From Bacteroidia bacterium (GTDB lineage: Bacteria; Bacteroidota; Bacteroidia; Flavobacteriales; Flavobacteriaceae), in the NCBI GenBank assembly GCA_030427865.1, contig JAUICK010000003.1, positions 1 to 64,000 on the forward strand: 64,000 nt of DNA, in the 5' to 3' direction. Shown one piece after another: positions 1 through 10,341 of the stretch. Made by a program: the position numbers and the translations under genes. Positions within the stretch are counted from its first letter, which is position 1, and each line of letters begins with the position of its first letter. The notes beneath the pieces are model-generated. The model saw nothing but the letters and a program-made list of their open reading frames with translations, did not search any database and was not told the origin of the DNA.

Positions 1-679
1 AAAAAATAAAAAAAGAGTAGCTATAATTTTTGAAGGTAGAGATGCTGCTGGAAAAGGAGGGAATATTAGAAGATTTATGGAGCATTTAAATCCACGGTCA
101 AGTCGATTAGTTGCCCTAAACAAACCCACAGAAGTAGAAAAAGGGCAATGGTATTTTCAACGATATATAAAAGAGTTACCAAATCCTGGAGAAATTGTTT
201 TTTTTGATAGAAGTTGGTATAATAGAGCTGTTGTAGAACCTGTTATGGGATTTTGCTCTGAGCAACAATATAAAGAGTTTTTAGTGCAAGTGCCAGAGTT
301 TGAGCATATGATGTATGAAGATGGAGTAATTATTATAAAGTTTTGGCTATCTATTACTAAAGAAGAACAATTAAAACGTTTTGAAGGGAGGAAAGAAAAC
401 CCTTTAAAAAGATGGAAATTTAGCCCAGTAGATAAACAAGGTCAAGTTTTGTGGGACAAATATACACACTATAAAGGCGAAATGTTTTCAAAAACACATA
501 CTTCTTATAGTCCTTGGATGATGATTAAAACCAATGATAAAAAAGTAGCAAGATTAGAAGCAATTAGACATGTTTTATCTCAATTTGATTACGAAGGAAA
601 AGAAGATGCTAAAACCGTTTTAAACCCAGATCCAAATGTTGTGATGCGTTATTACAGATCAAATTCTCATATAGATTAA
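1..679 (+). CDS. Polyphosphate kinase 2 (PPK2) family protein, 5' end outside window
   Basis: Frame open from base 2 (KNKKRVAIIFEGRDAAGKGGNIRRFMEHLNPR...), so the ATG at 77 is internal; PPK2 motifs GRDAAGKGG, FFDRSWYNRAVVEPV. Confidence 0.93.
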   Translation, partial: KNKKRVAIIFEGRDAAGKGGNIRRFMEHLNPRSSRLVALNKPTEVEKGQWYFQRYIKELPNPGEIVFFDRSWYNRAVVEPVMGFCSEQQYKEFLVQVPEFEHMMYEDGVIIIKFWLSITKEEQLKRFEGRKENPLKRWKFSPVDKQGQVLWDKYTHYKGEMFSKTHTSYSPWMMIKTNDKKVARLEAIRHVLSQFDYEGKEDAKTVLNPDPNVVMRYYRSNSHID

Positions 680-681
680 TT

Positions 682-1461
682 ATGGAAATATCACCAAAAA
701 ACTTAAGAAAACTAAATTCTAAAAAAGGCTTGTTAGCGCTCTTATCTAAAGACCCTTTAAATATAGAAAGAGCAATTAGATATGTAGATTATCAAAAGAA
801 ATTAGAACAACTTCAAGTAGAATTAATTAGGCTTCAAACTTGGGCAATTAATAATGAAGAAAGAATTATTGTTGTTTTTCAAGGTAGAGATGCAGCTGGT
901 AAAGGAGGCGCTATTAGAAGGTTAACAGAAAGAATAAACCCAAGACATATGAGAATTGTAGCGTTACCTAAACCAACAAAAGACGAACAATCTCAGTGGT
1001 ATTTTCAAAGATACGTAGAGCAATTTCCTAAAGCAGGAGAAATTGTTTTCTTTGATAGAAGTTGGTATAATAGGGCAGTAGTAGAGCCTGTTAATGGGTT
1101 TTGTACACCAGAAGAATATAAAATTTTTATGAATCAAGTAAATGATTTTGAAAGAATGATTTTAGAATCGGGCATTCATTTGGTAAAAATTTATATGTCT
1201 ATTTCTAAAAAAGAGCAGGCTAAACGTTTTGCAGACATAAAAAGCGATCCATTAAAGCAATGGAAAATGACAAAATTAGATGAAAAAGCACAATACCTTT
1301 GGGATGATTATACTGAGTACAAAAAGGCAATGTTCGAAAAAACAAACACAGAGACTTCTCCATGGAAAATAATTAGAGCCAATAGAAAAACCGAAGCAAG
1401 AATAAATGTAATTAATCACATTTTAAACAGTATTCCTTATGATAAAAGCTTAGAAATTTAA
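682..1461 (+). CDS. Polyphosphate kinase 2 (PPK2) family protein
   Basis: VVFQGRDAAGKGGAIRR, FFDRSWYNRAVVEPVNGFC; 2 nt after the previous PPK2 CDS. Confidence 0.94.
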   Translation: MEISPKNLRKLNSKKGLLALLSKDPLNIERAIRYVDYQKKLEQLQVELIRLQTWAINNEERIIVVFQGRDAAGKGGAIRRLTERINPRHMRIVALPKPTKDEQSQWYFQRYVEQFPKAGEIVFFDRSWYNRAVVEPVNGFCTPEEYKIFMNQVNDFERMILESGIHLVKIYMSISKKEQAKRFADIKSDPLKQWKMTKLDEKAQYLWDDYTEYKKAMFEKTNTETSPWKIIRANRKTEARINVINHILNSIPYDKSLEI

Positions 1462-2090
1462 TTTACATTTTTTTTAACTTCATTAAAAATGTAAAAAATT
1501 TCAGCAGCTATTTGTTGGTTTGTTTTTAAATACGTTTTTTCTTGTAAATCAGTTCCGTCAGAAAATTTTGGGTCTACAAAAGGCAAGTGAAATCTATAAA
1601 TTGCTTCTGGAATAAAAGGACAATTGGCATCTGCATTATTACATGTTGTAATGGCTATAAACGGCTTTTTATTTTCTTTATGATCATATCTTTTAGAAAA
1701 ACCTAAAGTATATTTAGAAGAACCATTAAAATAAATTTGATATTTAGGGTTTTGATGAGAAAAATCTATCAATTGAAACGTAAAACCTACTTTTTGTAAC
1801 GTTTTTACCGTATTTCTATAAAAGGCTGTTACCTCTGTTCCTCCAGAAAAACTATTAATGTTTAGGTTAAAATATTGAGCTGCAAAAAATCCCCAAACCT
1901 GCCCTAATTGACTTCTTCTTGAATTATGAGTACATATAAAATTTAGGTTAACAACCCCTTCTTTCTTATATTCATTTACTATTTCTTTAGAAATATTTTT
2001 TAGTAAATTTTCTCTATTGCTATCAATTTTTACTTTACTATGCGAATTCATAAAGAAATTCTCTGTAGAAATAGTTGAAGTCTTAATCAT
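1458..2090 (-). CDS. Low-molecular-weight protein-tyrosine-phosphatase/arsenate reductase-like protein
   Basis: FICTHNSRRSQLGQVWG resembles the LMW-PTP/ArsC P-loop; convergent with PPK2, 4-bp overlap. Confidence 0.75.
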   Translation of the reverse strand: MIKTSTISTENFFMNSHSKVKIDSNRENLLKNISKEIVNEYKKEGVVNLNFICTHNSRRSQLGQVWGFFAAQYFNLNINSFSGGTEVTAFYRNTVKTLQKVGFTFQLIDFSHQNPKYQIYFNGSSKYTLGFSKRYDHKENKKPFIAITTCNNADANCPFIPEAIYRFHLPFVDPKFSDGTDLQEKTYLKTNQQIAAEIFYIFNEVKKNVN

Positions 2091-2154
2091 CTTATTATTT
2101 TTGCTACAAATATACTATCTAAAAAAGACAAATTAAATTAAGAGAAAGTTAAGA

Positions 2155-2700
2155 ATGCGTTTAGAAATTGGAAATAAAGTTGCTGTTTTAGATGATGTTT
2201 TAAAAGGAAATGTTGTTGCAATATCTGATAACGAAGTTTCTGTACAAACTTCTGATGGAATGATTTTTAAATTTCAAGTTTCAGAATTAGTAAAGATAGA
2301 TGCAGACCAGAAAGATCTCAGTAAATATTCAGACATAAATAACCCACTTTTAAGAGAAAAAACATTCGAAAAAAAAACTAAAAAAAGCGTATTTAAAAAA
2401 CAAAAAAGAGAGGTAATTTTAGAGGTTGATTTACATATTAATCAGTTGGTAAAATCTACAAAATATTTGGATAATTACGACATGCTAAACATCCAATTAG
2501 ATGCTGCCAAAAGAAAAATTGAATATGCAATTTCTAAAAGAGTTTCGAAAATAGTTTTTATTCATGGAGTAGGAGAAGGCGTTTTAAAAACCGGGTTACA
2601 GCGTTTGCTAAATAGATATCCTGTTAAGTTTTATGATGCCTCTTATAAAAAGTATGGTTTAGGAGCTACAGAAGTATATGTCTATCAAAACACTAATTAA
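2155..2700 (+). CDS. Smr-domain protein (DUF2027-like)
   Basis: C-terminal Smr motifs EVDLHINQL and VFIHGVGEGVLKTGLQRLL. Confidence 0.8.
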   Translation: MRLEIGNKVAVLDDVLKGNVVAISDNEVSVQTSDGMIFKFQVSELVKIDADQKDLSKYSDINNPLLREKTFEKKTKKSVFKKQKREVILEVDLHINQLVKSTKYLDNYDMLNIQLDAAKRKIEYAISKRVSKIVFIHGVGEGVLKTGLQRLLNRYPVKFYDASYKKYGLGATEVYVYQNTN

Positions 2701-2715
2701 TTGTATTTTAGCATT

Positions 2716-3849
2716 ATGAAATCAATTTATCTTGATAATGCAGCAACAACTAAAATAGATGAAGAAGTTATAGAAGTAATGCATACTTCTATGCAAAACA
2801 ATTATGGAAACCCGTCTTCAACTCATCAATATGGAAGAAAAGCTAAATCTGCTATAGAAACTGCAAGAAAAAATATAGCCAAACAATTTAATGTTTCTGC
2901 AAGCGAAATAATTTTTACAAGTAGTGGTACAGAAGCAGATAATTTAATTTTATATAATGCTATTTTAAATTTAGGAGTACAAAGAATTATTACTTCTAAA
3001 ATAGAACATCATGCAGTTACGCATACTTGTAATTACTTAGCAAAAGCTAATAATGTTTCTATTAATTACGTAGATGTTGATGAAAATGGAAGCATAGATT
3101 TACAGCATTTAGAAGAATTGTTGGCAAAAGATTCTCAAAAAACATTAGTAAGTTTAATGTTTATAAATAACGAAATCGGCAATATTTTACCCATTCGTGC
3201 AGTTTGTGATTTATGTAAAAATTACAATGCTTTATTTCATTCAGATACAGTTCAAGCAATCGGACATTATAAAATTGATTTACAAGAAAGTAAAGTAGAT
3301 TTTATTACAGCAAGTGCTCATAAATTTCATGGACCTAAAGGTGTTGGATTTGCTTTTTTTAGGAAAGGATTTGGAATATTACCTATGATACATGGAGGAG
3401 AACAAGAAAAAGGAGCAAGGTCTAGTACAGAAAATGTACATGCTATTTTAGGAATGCAAAAAGCATTAGAAATAGCGAATAAAAGAATAGAAATCGATAA
3501 AAATTATATAGAAAAGTTAAAATTTTATTTTATATCTGAATTAAAAAAAATATCAGAGTTTATCCAATTTAATGGACTATCTTCTGAATTAAATAAAAGT
3601 AGCTACACTATTTTAAATGTTCGTTTTCCAACGCAAAATAACATGTTATTATTTAGCTTAGATTTAGAAGGAATTGCTGTTTCTGGAGGTAGCGCTTGCC
3701 AGAGTGGAAGTGCAAAAGGGTCTCATGTTCTGTCAGAAATTTTAAATCAAAATGATCAAGATAAAACCTCAATTCGATTTTCATTTTCAAAATACACTAC
3801 AAAAGAAGAAATCGACTTTGTTATTAATTCCTTAAAAAGCAAGATGTAA
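2716..3849 (+). CDS. Cysteine desulfurase (class V aminotransferase family)
   Basis: YLDNAATTKID start; SAHKFHGPKGVGF PLP-Lys motif; SGGSACQSGS catalytic Cys loop. ATG at 2716 preferred to the TTG at 2701. Confidence 0.93.
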   Translation: MKSIYLDNAATTKIDEEVIEVMHTSMQNNYGNPSSTHQYGRKAKSAIETARKNIAKQFNVSASEIIFTSSGTEADNLILYNAILNLGVQRIITSKIEHHAVTHTCNYLAKANNVSINYVDVDENGSIDLQHLEELLAKDSQKTLVSLMFINNEIGNILPIRAVCDLCKNYNALFHSDTVQAIGHYKIDLQESKVDFITASAHKFHGPKGVGFAFFRKGFGILPMIHGGEQEKGARSSTENVHAILGMQKALEIANKRIEIDKNYIEKLKFYFISELKKISEFIQFNGLSSELNKSSYTILNVRFPTQNNMLLFSLDLEGIAVSGGSACQSGSAKGSHVLSEILNQNDQDKTSIRFSFSKYTTKEEIDFVINSLKSKM

Positions 3850-3880
3850 AAAAGAGTAACCAAAATGGCTACTCTTTTAA
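3848..3880 (+). terminator. Rho-independent-like terminator after cysteine desulfurase
   Basis: AAAAGAGTA..CC-loop-GG.TACTCTTTT hairpin directly at the stop codon. Confidence 0.7.
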
Positions 3881-3938
3881 GTACAACACGTGGGGTATTA
3901 TACTTTTTATAAACATACTTGTGGGAGTAGTTATACGA

Positions 3939-4202
3939 TTATTTTTTTGCAATAGTGTTAAAAACTTTTAAAGTATCTCTCTTAATAATTTTTGCATTAC
4001 TATTTAAAGTTACTTTTATAACTCTTTCTGGATTAGATACTTGAAATACATAACTGTACTGTCTAAAAGATGTAATGTGATAATTTGGATACTCTTTTTC
4101 TACTGTGGCTTTGTTAGATTCATAATGTTCTAACTCGGTTTTTACGGGTTGGCAACTTGTCAATACCCCTACAAATGTCAAAGCAAATAATACTTTTTTC
4201 AT
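3939..4202 (-). CDS. Small putative lipoprotein
   Basis: Signal peptide with lipobox (VGVLTSC) at residue 17; no recognised domain. Confidence 0.65.
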   Translation of the reverse strand: MKKVLFALTFVGVLTSCQPVKTELEHYESNKATVEKEYPNYHITSFRQYSYVFQVSNPERVIKVTLNSNAKIIKRDTLKVFNTIAKK

Positions 4203-4452
4203 AATAAAATATTTTACAATTAATAAAACAACTATTAATTAATAAACAAACAGGTACTAACTTTGTAGAGGAGTTTTGGTTTTAGATATCCTGTAGCTAT
4301 TATATAATAGCAACTAAATAATACTTATAAAGTTAGGGAGCTTTAATAAATGAAATAACACGTTAGAAAACCTAACAGGTTAAGAACTTTATTATAAATT
4401 TTAAAAAGAGGGTACATCAATAAGGGGATATTGATAATGCAAATATATAAAA

Positions 4453-4632
4453 TTATTTTAATTTCAAAAATGAAATATTATAATTGATTTCAAAATTAAT
4501 AAAAGAGCTATTTAAATTGCCTTCTTTTGCTTTAACATTGTTATCAGTTAATCTAAAGTTTAGTGTATTAGAAAACTTGTAATCGAAATCTATACTTGGT
4601 TTTATGCTTAAACCTTGGTCTGTAAATATCTC
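4453..4632 (-). pseudogene. C-terminal remnant of an outer-membrane-protein-like gene
   Basis: Open minus frame EIFTDQGLSIKPSIDFDYKFSNTLNFRLTDNNVKAKEGNLNSSFINFEINYNISFLKLK*, beta-barrel-like alternation, no start. Confidence 0.4.
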
Positions 4633-4766
4633 TTATCTAAATTGATAAGAACTCTATTATAGCAATTCTTTTTTTGAGTGATTTTTTTAGGAAAACTGTC
4701 TGATTGGGCGAATTTTATAAGAAATGAAATAATAAATAAGAAAATATATTTTTTGATTGGTGAAAA

Positions 4767-7058
4767 TTATCTTTTTTGGATAGTAATAATTACAGTTTTT
4801 GAAGCTGGTGTATTGCTAATATTAGCAGTACTTTCTATTGGAACTAATACATTAGACTCAGGAAAGTAAGTGGCTGTACATTGTTTAGGAATGTTATATG
4901 GAATAGCTAAAAAACCTTTTGCCACTCGTTTTTCATTATTAAAATGACTTGTTAAATCTACTAAATCTAATTTTTTTAAACCTAGAGATTTCATATCGTT
5001 TTTATTCATCAAAATAACTCTTCGCTCATTTAAAATACCTCTATATCTATCATTTAAACCATATATAGTAGTATTGTATTGATCGTGAGTTCTTATAGTC
5101 ATCATTAAAAATTGATGGTTTTCTAACTCAATTTCAGAGGGTTTATTCAAACTAAAATTCGCTTTTCCTGTATGAGTTGGTGTAAAATTATTATCTCTGG
5201 CATTGTTTGGTAAATAAAATCCGCCTTTACGCCTTATTTTTTTGTTATAATCTTTAAAACCTATAATGGTAGCTTCAATTTTATCACGAATTAAATCGTA
5301 ATTAGAAACTAATTCTGTCCAATTCGTTAAAGATTTTTTTAAGGTAGCATTTGCAATACCAGCAACAATTGCGGGTTCGCTTAATAAATGTTTAGAACAA
5401 GGTTGCAATGTTCCTTTAGATTGATGCACAACTCCCATAGAATTTTCTACAGAAACAAACTGTTCTATAGAGCTTTGAAAATCTTTTTCAGTTCTTCCTA
5501 AACAGGGTAAAATTAACGCTTTTTTACCAGTAATTAAATGACTTCTATTTAGCTTTGTTGATATTTGAACAGTTAAATTACAATTGCGTAAAGCTTTTGC
5601 AGTAAAGGAAGTATCGGGTGTTGCAGAAATAAAATTACCTCCCATTCCAACAAAAACTTTGGCTTTTTTTTGATACATTGCTTTAATAACATCTACCACA
5701 TCTAAACCATGTTTTCTCGGAGCTTTAAAGCTAAATTCTTTTTCTAAACTATCTAAAAAAGAGTCTTTGGGTTTTTCCCAAATCCCCATTGTTCTATCTC
5801 CTTGAACATTAGAATGTCCTCTAACAGGGCAAGTACCAGCACCTTTTTTTCCAACACTTCCTTTTAACAACAAAATATTTACAATTTCTCGAATATTATC
5901 AACAGCATTCTTGTGTTGAGTTAAGCCCATAGCCCAACAAAAAATGATATTTTCAGTATTGATAATAAGTTGAGCAGCCTCTTTAATTTTTTCTAAAGGT
6001 AAACCTGTTTGTGGTAGTAAATCATCAATAGAATAGTTCTCTAAATCTTTTAATAAATCTTTAATACCTGCTGTTTTGTTTTTGATGAATTGATGATTGA
6101 ACACTGAATTTGGTTCAGCTTCTTCTTTTTCTTTCATCAACTTTAGGATGATTTTTAGCAAAGCTACATCACCATTAATTTTTACTTGTAAGAATATATC
6201 TGTTAAATTTTGCCCTTTTCCAATCCATTTTAATGGATTTTGCGGGTCTTTAAAATTTATTAACCCCACTTCTGGAAGCGGGTTTATGGTAATTATTTTT
6301 CCACCTCTTTTTTTATTTTCTGTAAGGGCACTTAGCATTCTTGGGTGATTTGTTCCTGGGTTTTGCCCAATAACAATTACTAAATCAGCATGGTTAAAAT
6401 CATCTAAAGTTACAGAACCTTTACCAATTCCTAATGTTTCAGAAAGTGCAGCACCACTTGATTCGTGACACATATTAGAGCAATCGGGTAAATTATTTGT
6501 CCCAAATTGTCTTACAAATAGTTGATATAAGAAAGCCGCTTCATTACTGGTTCTACCAGAAGTATAAAAAATAGCTTCATCTGGAGAATTTAATCTATTT
6601 AACTCATTACCAATTATTGTAAAGGCATCATTCCAAGAAATTTCTTGATAATGAGTTGCACCTTCTGGTAAATACATAGGGTGGGTAATTCGTCCACTTT
6701 TTCCAATTTCATAATCTGATAATTCAGATAATTCTTGTACAGAATGTGTAGCAAAAAATAATGGAGAAACTTTATTTTTTGTAGCTTCTTCTGCAACTGC
6801 TTTTGCACCATTTTCGCAATATTCAGCTAAAAAAGCTCTTTTGTCATCTGGGTCTGGCCAAGCACAACCAGGACAATCAAAACCATCTTTTTGGTTTAAT
6901 TTAGATAATAGTTGGACTCCTTTTTTTATGCCTACTTCATCTTTTATATGTGAAAGAGCAGATGCAATAGCTTTAAGACCTGCAGAAGTTTTTGGAACTT
7001 CTTTTAATCGAATTCCTGTTAGTTTTTCTGGTGGTTGTTCTTTTGGATTTTTAGGCAT
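4767..7058 (-). CDS. FdhF/YdeP family molybdopterin oxidoreductase
   Basis: GFDCPGCAWPDP, SNMCHESSG, GQNPGTNHPRML, VRGHSNVQGDRTMGI motifs; next to fdhD. Confidence 0.9.
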   Translation of the reverse strand: MPKNPKEQPPEKLTGIRLKEVPKTSAGLKAIASALSHIKDEVGIKKGVQLLSKLNQKDGFDCPGCAWPDPDDKRAFLAEYCENGAKAVAEEATKNKVSPLFFATHSVQELSELSDYEIGKSGRITHPMYLPEGATHYQEISWNDAFTIIGNELNRLNSPDEAIFYTSGRTSNEAAFLYQLFVRQFGTNNLPDCSNMCHESSGAALSETLGIGKGSVTLDDFNHADLVIVIGQNPGTNHPRMLSALTENKKRGGKIITINPLPEVGLINFKDPQNPLKWIGKGQNLTDIFLQVKINGDVALLKIILKLMKEKEEAEPNSVFNHQFIKNKTAGIKDLLKDLENYSIDDLLPQTGLPLEKIKEAAQLIINTENIIFCWAMGLTQHKNAVDNIREIVNILLLKGSVGKKGAGTCPVRGHSNVQGDRTMGIWEKPKDSFLDSLEKEFSFKAPRKHGLDVVDVIKAMYQKKAKVFVGMGGNFISATPDTSFTAKALRNCNLTVQISTKLNRSHLITGKKALILPCLGRTEKDFQSSIEQFVSVENSMGVVHQSKGTLQPCSKHLLSEPAIVAGIANATLKKSLTNWTELVSNYDLIRDKIEATIIGFKDYNKKIRRKGGFYLPNNARDNNFTPTHTGKANFSLNKPSEIELENHQFLMMTIRTHDQYNTTIYGLNDRYRGILNERRVILMNKNDMKSLGLKKLDLVDLTSHFNNEKRVAKGFLAIPYNIPKQCTATYFPESNVLVPIESTANISNTPASKTVIITIQKR

Positions 7059-7860
7059 AATTTACACTTGTTTTAATATAACTCGGATTTGAATAAATGG
7101 TCATTTTATCTTCTCTGGTAAAACCTATTAAACAGATTCCAAATTCTTTAGCAAAATCTACAGCTAAAGAAGAACAAGCAGAAACAGCAACAATAATTGG
7201 TATTTTTGCCAAAAAAGCTTTTGATACAATTTCGTAAGAAACACGCCCACTAACTAACAAATAATTAGCTTCATTCAATGTGTTTTGTATCAATAAATCT
7301 CCAATAGTTTTATCAACAGCATTGTGTCTTCCAATATCTTCTTTAATGGTTAAAAGTTCTTGTTGTTTATTAAAAATTCCTGCTGCATGACTGCCTCCAG
7401 AAGTATTGAATGTTACCTGAAAAGCTTGCATTGTAAGATACATTTTATGCAATTCTTTACTCAAAAAGTTGTTAGATTTTGTGAGTTTACTTCCATCAAC
7501 CTTAATGTCTTTTAATTCTTTTTTTCCACAAATTCCGCAAGAAGAAACAGAGAGTAACGTTCTTTTATTTAAATAGCCTTTCCCTAAATTATCTTTAGAA
7601 ATTGTAATATTTATAATAGAAGGAATCCCGTTTTCTTGTTTGTCAATTTTATAATCAAAAGGTTTTTGATTTTTATAAATATCTTCAGCAAATAGTAAAC
7701 CTCTAATCAATTCGATATCATTATCAGGAGTTCGCATCACAACTGTATAGGCTTCAGCATTAATATTAATTTGCAAAGGTGCTTCAACAACCAAAGCATC
7801 TTCAATAGAAGTTTGTGTATTCTTATTAATTTTTAATCCTTGATAGTTTAGCGTTTGCAT
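7051..7860 (-). CDS. fdhD: Formate dehydrogenase accessory sulfurtransferase FdhD
   Basis: SSCGICGKKEL, GGSHAAG, EDIGRHNAVDKTIG, SGRVSYEIVSKA motifs. Confidence 0.94.
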   Translation of the reverse strand: MQTLNYQGLKINKNTQTSIEDALVVEAPLQININAEAYTVVMRTPDNDIELIRGLLFAEDIYKNQKPFDYKIDKQENGIPSIINITISKDNLGKGYLNKRTLLSVSSCGICGKKELKDIKVDGSKLTKSNNFLSKELHKMYLTMQAFQVTFNTSGGSHAAGIFNKQQELLTIKEDIGRHNAVDKTIGDLLIQNTLNEANYLLVSGRVSYEIVSKAFLAKIPIIVAVSACSSLAVDFAKEFGICLIGFTREDKMTIYSNPSYIKTSVNYA

Positions 7861-7910
7861 TGGTGGAAAGTTTACTTTCTATACAAACTTAATGAAAAAG
7901 TAGTTGATAA

Positions 7911-7945
7911 AAAATAAAAGTCTCGAAAGTGAATTCGAGACTTAA
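7911..7945 (-). terminator. Terminator for minus-strand operon ending at 8070
   Basis: Perfect 10-bp stem AAGTCTCGAA(6)TTCGAGACTT followed by a T-rich run on the minus strand. Confidence 0.7.
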
Positions 7946-8069
7946 CGTTAAGTGGTTTATACCCCTAATAATAAAACACTTAAGCATCTTACTAAAGTAG
8001 AAAATTAATCTAAAAGTCTTTTAAAAGTGTAGACTTATTTATTAACAACTTAAAAATAAATGTTGAGAA

Positions 8070-9251
8070 CTATAATGCTACTTTAGAGCAAATCAATACA
8101 ACTAACTCGTTGTTTGTTAGTGTTGTAAAAAACAAAAAAGTAGAACCACCGTCTTTGATTTTTGTTTCTTTTCTAATTTGGGCAACTGTTTTTGGAAAAT
8201 TTCGAATCGTAATATTTGCTTTGTTTTGGGGTAAATACGGAGTGAATTTTTTCTTGTGATAAGGAATTACTTTTTCAATTTTAAAAACTCTTCCAGGAAA
8301 ATTTATGAATTCTTTTGATGTGTATAAATGGGAATGTTGATGTAATTTAGATACATTTAATTGATGCGAAACTTGATGAAATCCTCCCGATTTTAAAATG
8401 GCAGCATTAGGTTCGTATAAATAGTATAAAGGTTCTGAATATTCTGAAGAAACATTTTCTTGATAACTAAATTCGAATGATTGAGAATCTTTTTTACCAA
8501 TATTTATGGTCTTAATTTGAATGGGTTTTGCATATTTTTTTTCTAATAAAAACAATAATTCTTTTACTTCATTATTTACAGCAATGATATGAATTTCCTT
8601 CACAAATTTTAATTCATTAATAGCACTTGTAATGTCTAAAATAGGTGAATTTTTAATAAGAATTTGATTGGATTTAGAAAACAAAAAATCGATATTGTCT
8701 GGCACATTTGGCAAACAATCTTTTAATAAAAAAACTTTTCCTTTTAGATGATTTCTTCTTGATGGATCAATATAAATGCAATCGAATTTATTTTTTGTTT
8801 TTTTCAGTAACTCAATTCCATCACCCGAAAAAGTAGTTATATTTTTTACTTTTAATTGTTGATAATTGTGTTTTACAATTGTTGATAAACCTTCATTTAT
8901 TTCGCAATGTGTTACCTCTTTATAATGCTTAGAAAAATAGAAACAGTCTACACCAAAACCTCCTGTAATATCTACAATTGAATTACCAGAAAGGATTTCC
9001 GATTTGTATTTGGCTGTAATTTCTGATGAGGTTTGTTCAATGCTAATCTTTGCAGGATAATATATATTTTCTTCTCGAAACCAAGTAGGTAATTTGTGCT
9101 CAGATTTTTGTTTGGCAATAATTTGATTTGCCAATTCTTGAGCGGAAATCCCATCAAAAGGGCTTCCTTTTAAAATCAGTTTTGTGATGTCTGTTTTTAA
9201 ATGATCAGTAATATATTGCTGAACTTCTATTTGTAGAATTGCAAGATTCAA
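8070..9251 (-). CDS. Class I SAM-dependent methyltransferase (THUMP-like C-terminus)
   Basis: VDITGGFGVDCFYFSKHYKEVTHCE motif I, FDCIYIDPSRR motif IV. Confidence 0.82.
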   Translation of the reverse strand: MNLAILQIEVQQYITDHLKTDITKLILKGSPFDGISAQELANQIIAKQKSEHKLPTWFREENIYYPAKISIEQTSSEITAKYKSEILSGNSIVDITGGFGVDCFYFSKHYKEVTHCEINEGLSTIVKHNYQQLKVKNITTFSGDGIELLKKTKNKFDCIYIDPSRRNHLKGKVFLLKDCLPNVPDNIDFLFSKSNQILIKNSPILDITSAINELKFVKEIHIIAVNNEVKELLFLLEKKYAKPIQIKTINIGKKDSQSFEFSYQENVSSEYSEPLYYLYEPNAAILKSGGFHQVSHQLNVSKLHQHSHLYTSKEFINFPGRVFKIEKVIPYHKKKFTPYLPQNKANITIRNFPKTVAQIRKETKIKDGGSTFLFFTTLTNNELVVLICSKVAL

Positions 9252-9258
9252 AATGTCT

Positions 9259-10341
9259 TTAAATATCTTTTGTGATAGATTTTACAATCTTATTGTCTGA
9301 CAAAAACTCTTTTAAAATCACTTTTAAAGCAGTGTATAAAGGCACAGCTGTAATCATACCAACTACTCCAAAAAGTAATCCTCCAATAATAATAATTAAG
9401 AAAATTTCTAAAGGATGAGATTTTGTGGTTTTAGAAAAAATTATTGGCTGACTTGCAAAATTATCTACTAATTGCGCAATTAAATAACCAATCATTACAT
9501 ACATAGTTGTTGGTAAAATCTCATTTTGAAAATCTTGCCCAATGTTACTTGTCATTGATAAAATAAACATAATTACTGCTCCAATCATAGGACCAACATA
9601 AGGAATTAAGTTGAGCAACGCACATAAAAAAGCAATTACTACTGCGTTATTTATTCCAAAAATTAATAAAATAATCGTGTATAAAACAAATAGAATGGTG
9701 ATTTGAAATATCAATCCAATAAAATATCTTGATAATAAATCGTTAATGGTATCTAAAGATTTTGAAAACCTTCCTTCTTTACCATTTGGAATAATTGTCA
9801 TTACTCCTTTTTTTAATAATTGACTGTCTTTCATAAAAAAGAAAGAGATAAATAAAACTGAAAATAAACCTACACTTAAAGAACCTAAAGTTCCTAAAAC
9901 AGCGTTTAAAAAATCAGGAATTTCTTGAAACTGAGATAAAAAATCAACATTTTTTAATTCACCCAAAACATCAATTCCTTTTGAAGAAAAATAAGCTGTT
10001 ATTTGATTAAAAACTTGCTGAACATTAGCTTGTAATTTATCTACTTCTAATAAAGATAAACTCTTGCCTTGTTCTGCTACCAAAGGAATAAACATTAAAA
10101 TTAAACCCGTTAAAAATCCTAACATCACAATCATTGTAAAAATTACTGCTAAAGTGTTTGGAAATTTTAATTTCCTTCTTAAAAACAAGATAATTGGTCT
10201 TGCAATTAAAGATAAAACTGCAGCAATGATAATGTAAACAATTACAGATTGAATTTTATATAGAAAATATCCTAAAAGGAAAATTCCGAAGAGAATCCCT
10301 AAGGCTCTTAATATTCCGTTTGCTATTGTTTTCGATGTCAT
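9259..10341 (-). CDS. AI-2E family transporter (permease)
   Basis: Multi-TM; LLNLIPYVGPMIGA motif typical of UPF0118/AI-2E family. Confidence 0.9.
   Translation of the reverse strand: MTSKTIANGILRALGILFGIFLLGYFLYKIQSVIVYIIIAAVLSLIARPIILFLRRKLKFPNTLAVIFTMIVMLGFLTGLILMFIPLVAEQGKSLSLLEVDKLQANVQQVFNQITAYFSSKGIDVLGELKNVDFLSQFQEIPDFLNAVLGTLGSLSVGLFSVLFISFFFMKDSQLLKKGVMTIIPNGKEGRFSKSLDTINDLLSRYFIGLIFQITILFVLYTIILLIFGINNAVVIAFLCALLNLIPYVGPMIGAVIMFILSMTSNIGQDFQNEILPTTMYVMIGYLIAQLVDNFASQPIIFSKTTKSHPLEIFLIIIIGGLLFGVVGMITAVPLYTALKVILKEFLSDNKIVKSITKDI

Noticed and set aside
4678-4869. 63-aa plus-strand ORF
   Set aside because: Mostly antisense to the 3' end of the molybdopterin oxidoreductase; no family resemblance.
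6097-7092. ORFs 6097-6348(+), 6614-6811(-) and 6841-7092(+)
   Set aside because: Alternative frames inside the clearly coding FdhF/YdeP gene.
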